Shown here one piece after another: positions 38,541-45,906 of a DNA stretch of 64,000 nucleotides (position 1 is its first letter; every line of letters starts with the position of its first letter). The stretch comes from Helicobacter cynogastricus (GTDB taxonomy: Bacteria; Campylobacterota; Campylobacteria; Campylobacterales; Helicobacteraceae). The notes beneath the pieces were generated by a model that was not told the DNA's origin, did not search any database, and saw only the letters and a list, made by a program, of their open reading frames with translations. The stretch covers positions 440,410 to 504,409 of the forward strand of contig NZ_FZMQ01000005.1 in assembly GCF_900197855.1 (NCBI RefSeq), read 5' to 3'. The position numbers and the translations under genes are program-made.

Positions 38541-40295
38541 CTAACTTAGGGTGCTCGTGATCAAACGCCAACTATTCACACCACCATTTAAAAAGGTCTT
38601 AATATCAAAGACTCCGTAATCATTCCAAAAATGCCAGTTTTTGGGACCTAAACTTATAGCAAGGTTGCGATAGGTGCGGTAATCCCGCTCATATTGATTT
38701 AAGCGTTTTTGTTCTTTGTCTTCAAAGCCATACTCTTTTGCTAAATAAGGCTGGGTGGCTAGGTATTCCAACAGATCGGGCAAGGCTTGATAATGCCGAT
38801 AAGACACTGCCATTTTAAGCCATTTGATGTTTTGGTCGAAGGCATTAAAGTAAAGTTGCATGATTTCTGGCTTAGATTTGCCCTCCATAAGAGAGAGTAT
38901 AAGTGGATTAAATCCATGTGTATCATGCTCAAGCACAAGTTGCCTTGCACAAAGCCCACTCCCTAGAGCAATTCCATTTTTATAGGCTTGGATAGACTTT
39001 TTTTCATCTTCTTCGCTCTCATGTCCATCGAAAAATTTGATCCAATTATAAAATCTCCCCAAATAATAGCACCCCATGTAGCAATCTAAATCAATAGCTT
39101 TTTGAAACGCCTCTATGGCTTTTTCGACCAAATTTTCATCTCTATAATCTGAATCGCCCTCACTTGCCAACCAGAGCCGATTGACAAATGCCTGCCCTAT
39201 TTCTGCGTGCGCCTCTATGTCGCCTTGTTTGGCTTGGCGTTTTAATAATTCCACCGCCTTTTTGTAATACTCGTAAGACTTGGCTTTAGAACCCTCAGAG
39301 GTCTCGCCAAAATTATTATATTGGCGGTATAATTCGCCCAAATGGCGGTAAGCGCGCCCCTCTCCTAACTCCCCTGCTTTTTCAAAAAGTTCTTTTGCCT
39401 TTTGTTGGCAATCTTGCACCTTTTTATTGGCAAACACATGGCAGTGCTCTAAAAATTCCTCATAGCTACCCACATCAGCATCGATTTCATCATCGCAATT
39501 TGCAAGTCCTTTTTCTACAGCCACCCCCTCTAAAACTTCCCCGCTATTATACTCCAACACCTGAGTACCCCCATTTTCCATGTAGAGTTTTCCTAGCTCC
39601 ACCATCGCCTGCACTGAGCCTAACTCAATGGCTTTTTCAAAACAACGCATCGCCACATTATTATCAGGGACAAGCACAATGCCTTCTGCGCTCATCTTGC
39701 CTAATTCTAACCACGCGCTGGCACTCCCCAAGTCTTTAGCTTTCATGTAATCTTGAAAAGCTTGCAGAGTGTTAGACCCGTATTTCCATAGGGGTTTGAC
39801 TTGTGGGGTGTCGTCATTAGTGGACATAGTGTTTTGAGCTTGTGCTTTGGGGGTTTCTTGGGTAGAGTTTTGCTCTGCTTTGTTTTCAAACCAAGCTTGG
39901 TGGTTGGCTTGGAGCACTTCTAGCAACACCTCTAAATCCTCCAAAGGTTTAGCTAGTCCTTTAATATGCTCTAAAGTTGGTGCACTTTCTTGAGGATTAT
40001 TTAATGCGCCAAGATGGGTGTTGATTTTAACCTTGACTTTTTTAAATTGCATAAGAGAATCCTCTAAGTCTGGATCGTCCTCTGCATTTTGGTGGTAAGC
40101 CTCCTCTAGGACTTTGTTAAAGGCGTTGAGCGTGTCTAAGAGTTGGTTAAACTTGGTGCCAAGATCGTTAATTTCCTCTTGGAGGGCATTTATACCCCCC
40201 CCCCCCGCAACATCCTCTACTAGAGAAGAAAACAAGCGGTGTGCGCGTTTGGTGGCTTTAAGTTGTTGGCTTAACTGGCTGTGGGCGTGCTGCAT
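38541..40295 (-). CDS. Cytoplasmic Sel1-repeat protein, phase variable
   Basis: A 584-aa protein from the ATG at 40295 (AGGAG upstream). Residues 1-150 are coiled-coil-like; from about 170 several Sel1/TPR-type repeats follow (ASAWLELGKMSAEG, VQAMVELGKLYMENG, GRAYRHLGELYRQY, CYMGCYYLGRFY). Unlike the secreted H. pylori Hcp proteins it has no signal peptide and no regular Cys pairs. A G12 tract at codons 30-33 (AGGGGIN) is currently in frame, so the gene is ON; slippage would abolish nearly the whole protein. It sits beside defence-type genes, but its function is unknown. Confidence 0.78.
   Translation of the reverse strand: MQHAHSQLSQQLKATKRAHRLFSSLVEDVAGGGGINALQEEINDLGTKFNQLLDTLNAFNKVLEEAYHQNAEDDPDLEDSLMQFKKVKVKINTHLGALNNPQESAPTLEHIKGLAKPLEDLEVLLEVLQANHQAWFENKAEQNSTQETPKAQAQNTMSTNDDTPQVKPLWKYGSNTLQAFQDYMKAKDLGSASAWLELGKMSAEGIVLVPDNNVAMRCFEKAIELGSVQAMVELGKLYMENGGTQVLEYNSGEVLEGVAVEKGLANCDDEIDADVGSYEEFLEHCHVFANKKVQDCQQKAKELFEKAGELGEGRAYRHLGELYRQYNNFGETSEGSKAKSYEYYKKAVELLKRQAKQGDIEAHAEIGQAFVNRLWLASEGDSDYRDENLVEKAIEAFQKAIDLDCYMGCYYLGRFYNWIKFFDGHESEEDEKKSIQAYKNGIALGSGLCARQLVLEHDTHGFNPLILSLMEGKSKPEIMQLYFNAFDQNIKWLKMAVSYRHYQALPDLLEYLATQPYLAKEYGFEDKEQKRLNQYERDYRTYRNLAISLGPKNWHFWNDYGVFDIKTFLNGGVNSWRLITSTLS
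40195..40206 (-). repeat. G12 homopolymer in the Sel1-repeat gene
   Basis: Twelve C on the plus strand, G12 in the coding strand, giving AGGGG near residue 32. The frame is open at this length. Confidence 0.92.
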
Positions 40296-40323
40296 AAAAA
40301 CTCCTTGTGATTGAATAAAGGGG

Positions 40324-40330
40324 TATGATA
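40324..40330. promoter_or_regulatory. Overlapping divergent -10 elements between Sel1 gene and rnhB
   Basis: TATGAT on the plus strand (40324-40329) faces rnhB; the complement of 40325-40330 reads TATCAT toward the Sel1-repeat gene. The two promoters would compete because their -10 boxes overlap. Confidence 0.4.
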
Positions 40331-40355
40331 ACATGCAAATATAAATTTTAAAGTG

Positions 40356-40949
40356 ATGTTTGGTGTGATTTTAGGAATCGATGAGGCGGGGCGGGGGTGC
40401 TGGTGCGGCTCTTTGTTTGTAGCAGGAGTGAGCTGTGATCAGAATGTAGCGAGCGCGTTTGTGCGCTTAGGACTTAAAGAGAGTAAACAGCTAAGTAGGA
40501 CTAAACGCTTTGAATTTGCCACACAAATTAGCCAAGATACACGCATTACTAGCGTGGTGGTGAGCAAAAGCGCGCCAGAGATCGATCACAAGGGTTTGAG
40601 CGTGTGCATGCAAGAGGCGATCACAGAGATTGTTTCAAAATTGCCCACCATCAAGCATGTACGCCTAGATGGGAACACTCTTTTTAAATTAGAGTTTGCG
40701 CATTTAGAGAGCTTTGAAGCCATTATTAAGGGAGATGATAAAATCCCTCAAATTGCGATGGCCTCCATCTTGGCTAAGGTACATAAAGATCGAGAGATGT
40801 TAGTCTTGGATGAACGCTACCCAGAGTATGGCTTTGCTAAACATTGTGGCTATGGCACGCGCACGCACGCCCTAGCCATTGCCAAATACGGACTAATTCA
40901 AGAACACCGCAAAAGCTTCAAGATTCCTAATCAGAACCGCTTATATTGA
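40356..40949 (+). CDS. rnhB: Ribonuclease HII
   Basis: Degrades RNA in RNA-DNA hybrids and nicks at misincorporated ribonucleotides; about 197 aa. The catalytic motif is LGIDEAGRGCWCG, with further acidic residues in HVRLDGN and KVHKDREM (DR). A GTG directly precedes the ATG at 40356; the ATG is preferred. It is a housekeeping gene embedded in accessory DNA, and converges on the specificity segment with a nine-base overlap. Confidence 0.93.
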   Translation: MFGVILGIDEAGRGCWCGSLFVAGVSCDQNVASAFVRLGLKESKQLSRTKRFEFATQISQDTRITSVVVSKSAPEIDHKGLSVCMQEAITEIVSKLPTIKHVRLDGNTLFKLEFAHLESFEAIIKGDDKIPQIAMASILAKVHKDREMLVLDERYPEYGFAKHCGYGTRTHALAIAKYGLIQEHRKSFKIPNQNRLY

Positions 40950-41666
40950 AACTCTCTCTACTGCCAAGGCTTGTTCTACTTCTAGCTTGGCTTTTTCTAG
41001 CGTTTTTATGGCTTGGGCGCGCAAGGTGAAGCTAGCTTTTAACTTTTGGGCGATGTGTTCTTGCATGTTTAAGGGCAAAAGGGGGATGATCACATTTGCA
41101 ATTTTTTGGGTGCTCCAATGGGCGATGATCGAGCCTATGCTATCTCTTTGGGCTTGTAGCTGTGTGCTCTGGTGATTGAGAATGAGGGCGAGATAATGCG
41201 GGTTGATTTTTATCTTATCCTTGATGGCAAGGCGCAAAATTGCCCCGCTTAGCACCACTTCTAGGTTATGGGGCATGCAGTAAGCAATCCCAAGACTCCC
41301 ATCTTTGCTTAAGAGCACTTCCTCTTTTTGGGGGTAGAGGGGTTCTAAATCTGGGCTAGGGCTTAAGAACACTTCCACAGGGCTAATCCCAAAGGGGCTA
41401 AGATTGCTCACCCGCACAAAGGGCACGCCTTTATCTTTATAAGCCCCACTGCCCGGCTCAATAGATTTTTTGATCTCCACCAACTCTTTGAGCCGCGCAT
41501 GGGGGTGCTCTTTGATGAGAGCTTCATTGTGTTCGTACTTTTCTTGGTAATACTCTGCATCCAGCCGCCCAGTGGTTTTTAAACTCTCTTTGAGAGTCTT
41601 AATGCTGTAGTTTTTAGGCGCGCTTAGGGCTTCTATCAGCGCATTTTGCGCGCATTGATACGCCAA
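40941..41666 (-). CDS. HsdS-like specificity segment 3 (one recognition domain)
   Basis: A 241-aa frame with one type I target-recognition domain: IKTLKESLKTTGRLDAEYYQEKY leads into VEIKKSIEPGSGAYKDKGVPFVRVSNL and KDGSLGIAY, ending in the helical spacer NMQEHIAQKLKASFTLRAQA. The stated start codon is a TTG without a ribosome site; the frame is open further upstream to the G15 tract. Because the preceding segment runs into TAA just after that tract, and one extra G (or two fewer) would join the two frames, this is best seen as a phase-variable 3' exon-like module of the upstream gene rather than an independent gene. Confidence 0.75.
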   Translation of the reverse strand: MAYQCAQNALIEALSAPKNYSIKTLKESLKTTGRLDAEYYQEKYEHNEALIKEHPHARLKELVEIKKSIEPGSGAYKDKGVPFVRVSNLSPFGISPVEVFLSPSPDLEPLYPQKEEVLLSKDGSLGIAYCMPHNLEVVLSGAILRLAIKDKIKINPHYLALILNHQSTQLQAQRDSIGSIIAHWSTQKIANVIIPLLPLNMQEHIAQKLKASFTLRAQAIKTLEKAKLEVEQALAVERVSI

Positions 41667-41710
41667 CTTGGCGCGTTTTAACAGGGCTTTAATGCGGGTT
41701 AAATCAAGGG

Positions 41711-42430
41711 TTACCCCCCCCCCCCCCCAGTTAGGGCGTGCTCGAGCTTGGCTTTGGCTTTTTGGAGCTCTTCTTTGGCTTGGGCGCGCAAGGTGAAGCT
41801 AGTTTGAAGCTGTTTAGCGATGTGTTCTTGAGTGGGGGTGGGGATTTTGGGAACAAGAATATTTTGCATATCCGCATAGGATAAATTGGTTTGCACGCCT
41901 CCCGTGCCTATGCGCTCAAATTGCAATCTCCCCATCACAGAATTAAGGTAAAGGGCTAAAACTTCAGGGATAAAGTTTTTAACTCTAATTTTTAAAATCC
42001 TTTGGTTAAGCATGGCTTCGATTTCTGTATGCACCACACAAGCCAAGCCAATACTGCCTGACATCGATATGAGTAAGTCCCCTTCCTTTAGTTTGTCTTT
42101 TGGGCTCAACTCCTTAGCTTGAGCGGGTAAGTAGATCACATTTTGGGTATCTAGGGCGTTTCTCTTAATATTGTTGATTCGGATTAGCATTATGGCGTTG
42201 GGTTGCTGTTGCTCTAAATAATCCGTGCTTTTAAAGGCAAAACCACTAGAATACTCACGCACTAAATCCTTAAGGGGGACAACCCCATAAGAATAGCTCT
42301 TTAAACAAACTTCTAGCCTCCCATACTTTTCTTGGTAATACTCTGCATCCAGCCGCCCGGTAGTGCCTAAACTTTGTTTGAGGGTTTTAATGCTATGGGT
42401 CTTTTGGTTTAAAAGCAAGGTTTCTAGCAA
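41711..42430 (-). CDS. HsdS-like specificity segment 2 (one recognition domain)
   Basis: A 239-aa frame: HSIKTLKQSLGTTGRLDAEYYQEKY, a recognition domain (VPLKDLVREYSSGFAFKSTDYLE to MSGSIGLACVVH), IPTPTQEHIAKQLQTSFTLRAQ as the conserved spacer helix, then a terminal Gly run from the G15 tract. The nominal start TTG lacks a ribosome site; the frame is open back to the upstream G15 tract. Residue-level repeats with segments 1 and 3 show that the three arose by duplication of a half-HsdS unit with divergent recognition domains. Confidence 0.75.
   Translation of the reverse strand: MLETLLLNQKTHSIKTLKQSLGTTGRLDAEYYQEKYGRLEVCLKSYSYGVVPLKDLVREYSSGFAFKSTDYLEQQQPNAIMLIRINNIKRNALDTQNVIYLPAQAKELSPKDKLKEGDLLISMSGSIGLACVVHTEIEAMLNQRILKIRVKNFIPEVLALYLNSVMGRLQFERIGTGGVQTNLSYADMQNILVPKIPTPTQEHIAKQLQTSFTLRAQAKEELQKAKAKLEHALTGGGGG
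41714..41728 (-). repeat. G15 tract between specificity segments 2 and 3
   Basis: Fifteen C on the plus strand. At G15 segment 2 ends GGGGG-stop; at G16 or G13 translation would continue VTLDLTRIKALLK into segment 3; at G14 or G17 a TGA follows within three codons. Confidence 0.93.
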
Positions 42431-42519
42431 GAGCCACTGGGCTAAACGCTCTAAATGGCGGGCGTGTTTTAGATGGGCTCTGACTTTGTTAAAGACCTCC
42501 CTTTGGAGTTGTTTGGAGG

Positions 42520-43893
42520 TTACCCCCCCCCCCCCCCAGTTAGGGCGTGCTCAGTTGTTGCGCGCGCTTGGGTGAGCAGGTCTTTAGCTTCTTGGCGGTG
42601 CTTTAAGCTCTCTTGTAAAAGCGTGGCGATGTGTTCTTGAGTGGGGGTGGGGATTTTGGGGATCAACACGCTTTGTAAGGCACTCTTGGAGATGGCGCAT
42701 AGGATTGTTCCGCTGGAGAATTTGGCTAAGTAGGTTTGGAACAGCGGGGATTTAAAGAGGGTTAAAAGGGTTTCAGGGTTAAAGTGCCTTGAGCGCAGGA
42801 TAAAAAAGCCCGTAGAAACCACGCAGGGGCTTAAGTTAGGTGGAATAAGGGCGCAAGCGCTCAAGCTCCCAGCCACACTAGAAAGCAAGACATCCCCACT
42901 TTGAGCAAGCCGCCTTGCCCGGGTGGGCAGGTGTGCGCCTAGTGCCTCTGTGTGGGTTGCAATATTGCCATAGTTGCCAATATGGGCGAGTTCAACATAG
43001 CGGTAGGTTGTATTGGGCTGGGGTTCAAAGGGGGCATCGCAAATTTCGCTCTCTGTCAGGGTGCAAACCCCGCCCGAATAATTTTTAATCAAGTCCTCTA
43101 TTTGGGCGTATTTGTGTTGGTAAAACTCCGCATCGAGTCGCCCTGTGCTTAAAAAACTCTCTTTGAGGGTTTTAATGCTGTGTTCTGTAAGCGGGGCACT
43201 GGGCAGCGCGCCTAATTCTTGCTCTAATAGCCCTTGGGCTTCTTTATAAAGGCTCTTGCTCTGTTCTAGGGCGTGGTGGGCACTCTGCACTAGCTGGGCG
43301 ATGTGTTCTTGGAAGGGGAGGGGGAGAAGGGGGATTTTACAATTAAGCACATCTCTATCTAAAATGGCAGGATACATAGACGCTGTGTTTGCCCGCACCA
43401 TTTGAGTAATAAAAAAATTTGTTTTGCAAAAGACATATAAAAACTCAGGGATAAGCTCTTGACTCGCCACTCTTAAGACACAAAACCCACTTGTTCCTAC
43501 AAGCCTTTTTGGTCGTGTAATCAACGCCACAGCATTACGATTAGGACGCACCAAAGACACGCATACATCGTTTTTTTGCAAAACATAGGTAGCCCTATCT
43601 GGGATTTGCTTAAAGTCAATTTCCATTGTGGGGTAGGTAAGCCCATTACTCAAATCAATGTCGCTAATTTGCAAGTAGTGAAAATTCTTATTAAGTTTAA
43701 AGCTTTTAATGTTGGCAATTTTGGGGCTGACAAAATCGCCGATAGTGTAGGGGCTTTGCACTTTCTCGCCATTCTCCACCCACTCCCCCTTAAAATATTC
43801 CGCGTCCATGCGCTTGGTGGGGTTGTCGTGTAAAACATCGCTTAACTTTAAAACACTGATCTCCAAATGGGGGTATTTTTGGGCTAGGGACAT
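42520..43893 (-). CDS. hsdS: Type I-like DNA specificity subunit HsdS (two recognition domains)
   Basis: 457 aa from the ATG at 43893, which has AAGGA five bases upstream; the frame is open 62 codons further but without support. Two target-recognition domains are separated by the conserved helical spacer: TRD1 about 20-190, then PFQEHIAQLVQSAHHALEQSK; TRD2 about 240-400, then IPTPTQEHIATLLQESLKHRQEA. This is a complete HsdS on its own and would direct the neighbouring modification subunit to a bipartite site. The C-terminus runs into a G15 tract and a stop. Length changes in the tract would add one or two extra recognition domains. Confidence 0.85.
   Translation of the reverse strand: MSLAQKYPHLEISVLKLSDVLHDNPTKRMDAEYFKGEWVENGEKVQSPYTIGDFVSPKIANIKSFKLNKNFHYLQISDIDLSNGLTYPTMEIDFKQIPDRATYVLQKNDVCVSLVRPNRNAVALITRPKRLVGTSGFCVLRVASQELIPEFLYVFCKTNFFITQMVRANTASMYPAILDRDVLNCKIPLLPLPFQEHIAQLVQSAHHALEQSKSLYKEAQGLLEQELGALPSAPLTEHSIKTLKESFLSTGRLDAEFYQHKYAQIEDLIKNYSGGVCTLTESEICDAPFEPQPNTTYRYVELAHIGNYGNIATHTEALGAHLPTRARRLAQSGDVLLSSVAGSLSACALIPPNLSPCVVSTGFFILRSRHFNPETLLTLFKSPLFQTYLAKFSSGTILCAISKSALQSVLIPKIPTPTQEHIATLLQESLKHRQEAKDLLTQARATTEHALTGGGGG
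42523..42537 (-). repeat. G15 tract between specificity segments 1 and 2
   Basis: Fifteen C on the plus strand. At G15 segment 1 ends GGGGG-stop (TAA at 42520-42522). At G16 or G13 the frame continues VTSKQLQREVFNKVRAHLK straight into segment 2; at G14 or G17 a stop follows after ten codons. Confidence 0.93.
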
Positions 43894-44050
43894 TTGCTTC
43901 CTTAAAAATTTAAATTTTGTCTTGACTCTATCTGATTTATATTTGTATTTTACATTTGACTTGTATTTATTAAATATTTTTGTGTTAAAATGCAGGTCAT
44001 TTATAGGCGGGCCTTTACCGCCACAACTCCAACTTGGCATTTTGACATTT

Positions 44051-44756
44051 CTAGGTAGATCCTTTTCCACCACCCGCATAATTTACAAGCTCAGGCGCAA
44101 AACTTCTTAGCAGATCATCTAAAAACAATACGATTTTATCAGGTTGCAGGGCAATATACAGCTCTTGGGGTTTTTCTTTTTACTCAGTTTGGTTGTGCTT
44201 ATCTGTGTGTTTGTCGGCTGTGATTTTGGCAGTTAGTCTAGGGTCGCCTTTGGGGGTGCATTTATAAAGGTTTTCAAAGTGAAACGCCCGGTTTCTTAGA
44301 TTGCGTAAGAGTTGTAAGAGTAAGTCAGCTTTTTCATAGCGTCTTGGATGGGCGTTTTCGCGGAGGATATGGTCTGTGTGGCTAAAACGATTTTTATTCT
44401 TGCGGTAATACTTTTTAAAGTCTAGGTCATCTAAAAAACTTGGATTAAAAATTTGGTCATAAATTCTAAAATACTCCACCACTTTAAGCCAAAAGCCCAT
44501 GCTTTGTTTGGAAATTAACGCATCTTTATGTGTAGAAATGCCGCCTAGCACTTCAATATCTTCAGGCAAGCACTGCCACCAATCCCACTTTCTCTAAGAG
44601 TACAGAGTCTATTTGGTTGCGGATCACCACTTCTAAAATGCCTATTTTGTGGCTTATACGCCCAATGAGCGAGAAGTTAGCTTCATGCTCAACTGGGCTG
44701 GTATAACCTCTTAAACGCGGGGTTGAAAAAAGCTTTTCTTGGGTGTCTTCTTGCAT
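44051..44756 (-). pseudogene. Abi-like (Abi_2/AbiD-type) gene with frameshift and nonsense mutation
   Basis: From the ATG at 44756 (AAGGA upstream) the frame reads MQEDTQEKLFSTPRLRGY to SVLLEK, then is lost: one base must be skipped to continue WDWWQCLPEDIEVLGG to HNQTE. There a TAA interrupts; the same frame resumes KEKPQELYIALQPDKIV to YAGGGKGST with a TAG at 44051-44053. Restored, the protein would be about 234 aa. The HKIGILEVVIRNQID and RNLRNRAFHFENL segments resemble Abi_2 abortive-infection proteins (RX4-6H-type ending R-N-R-A-F-H), assigned from memory. Two independent lesions suggest a true pseudogene. Confidence 0.75.
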
Positions 44757-44766
44757 GGTTTCCTTA

Positions 44767-44820
44767 ATATGTCGAAAAAAGCGCAAAATTTCGACATATT
44801 ATAGCGATATGTCGAAAAAG
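44767..44820 (-). promoter_or_regulatory. Promoter with three ATATGTCGAAA operator repeats upstream of the Abi-like gene
   Basis: ATATGTCGAAAA occurs at 44767-44780 and 44807-44820 in one orientation and at 44789-44799 in the opposite one. The last two form a perfect 11-base inverted repeat with a seven-base spacer, and the minus-strand -10 TATAAT (44798-44803) lies inside it. A protein binding here would block transcription. The obvious candidate regulator is the upstream-encoded Fic protein, which ends in a winged-helix-like domain. Confidence 0.75.
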
Positions 44821-44826
44821 TGTGTT

Positions 44827-45906
44827 TCACCCAATTAGCTCTTGAGATAAAATCCTAAAAAGGGCTACATTGACAAAATATTTATCCCTACCTTTTTTGA
44901 TGCTATGCAATATTTTTAAGTTTTCGCATTCTTTAAGGTAAGTGGATGCTGTTTGTCTGTGGATGTTTAAGCGGCTTTCTAAGAATTCAATCTTGGTATA
45001 AGGGTGGGAAAATAGAATTTCAATTAAATCCTTGCTGTAAATCTTAGACGCGCGCTTTTGTAAGATTTGCTGATATGTCCGCATGGCTTGCTGGATTTTT
45101 TGAACCCTATGAATCGTTGCCTGCGCACTTTTAGCCACCCCCTCTAAGATGTAAGCCACCCATGCGCTAAAATCCCCGCTTTGGCTCACTTGGGCTAAAA
45201 GTTCATAATAGCGATCTTTGGTTTTAATGATATACGCGCTCAAATACAAAATGGGCAAATCCAGCAAACCCTGATGTGTGAGATACAGCACATTTAAAAT
45301 CCGCCCACACCGCCCATTGCCATCATAAAAGGGGTGAATCGCCTCAAACTGGTAATGGAGGATGGCTAGTTTAATGAGGGGGTCTAAAAAGTCTAGGTCC
45401 TCATTGATATAGCGTTCTAAATTGCCCATTAATCTTAAAATATCCTCTTTATTTTGGGGCGGGATGTATTTGATCTGTCCTGTAAGAGGATTTTTAAGCA
45501 TTGTGCCTTTTTGGGTTCTAAAGCCGGCATCATTGCCTTCTAACTCCTGATGGATTTCTAAAAGGTGCTTGTTACGCAAAAGTTTTTCTTTTTTGATAAG
45601 CGTAAATCCTGTTTTAAGGGCTTGGGCGTAGTTTTGGACTTCTTTGGCATTTTTGGTCATCTTGCTAGGTTCCACTTGGGCTAAAAAGAGTTCATCATGG
45701 GTGGTGATGATATTTTCAATCGCGCTTGATTCTTTAGCCTCTTGCAAGACCAAAGAGTTAATTAAGATATTTTGATTGGGGATGATTTTAGCCACACCCT
45801 TAAGCTCACCTAGCTTTGCATGCGCTTTGACCAAGAGTTGATAAATGCGCGCATTTGGGGTGAAATTAGGGGGTAATTCTTTGGGGATAAATTCTTTTAT
45901 TTCCAA
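44827..45906 (-). CDS. Fic-family AMP-transferase with C-terminal winged helix
   Basis: A 359-aa Fic protein that would transfer AMP to target proteins. The catalytic loop HPFYDGNGRCGR matches the complete HxFx(D/E)GNGRxxR motif. The N-terminal SSAIENI has the inhibitory (S/T)xxxE(G/N) motif, so it is a self-inhibited class II Fic with no separate antitoxin needed. The C-terminal 80 residues (FLESRLNIHRQTASTYLKECENLKIL) look like a winged-helix DNA-binding domain. Its start overlaps the end of the restriction-modification gene by ten bases, so both are co-transcribed. Fic genes are often carried inside type I R-M operons. Confidence 0.9.
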   Translation of the reverse strand: MEIKEFIPKELPPNFTPNARIYQLLVKAHAKLGELKGVAKIIPNQNILINSLVLQEAKESSAIENIITTHDELFLAQVEPSKMTKNAKEVQNYAQALKTGFTLIKKEKLLRNKHLLEIHQELEGNDAGFRTQKGTMLKNPLTGQIKYIPPQNKEDILRLMGNLERYINEDLDFLDPLIKLAILHYQFEAIHPFYDGNGRCGRILNVLYLTHQGLLDLPILYLSAYIIKTKDRYYELLAQVSQSGDFSAWVAYILEGVAKSAQATIHRVQKIQQAMRTYQQILQKRASKIYSKDLIEILFSHPYTKIEFLESRLNIHRQTASTYLKECENLKILHSIKKGRDKYFVNVALFRILSQELIG

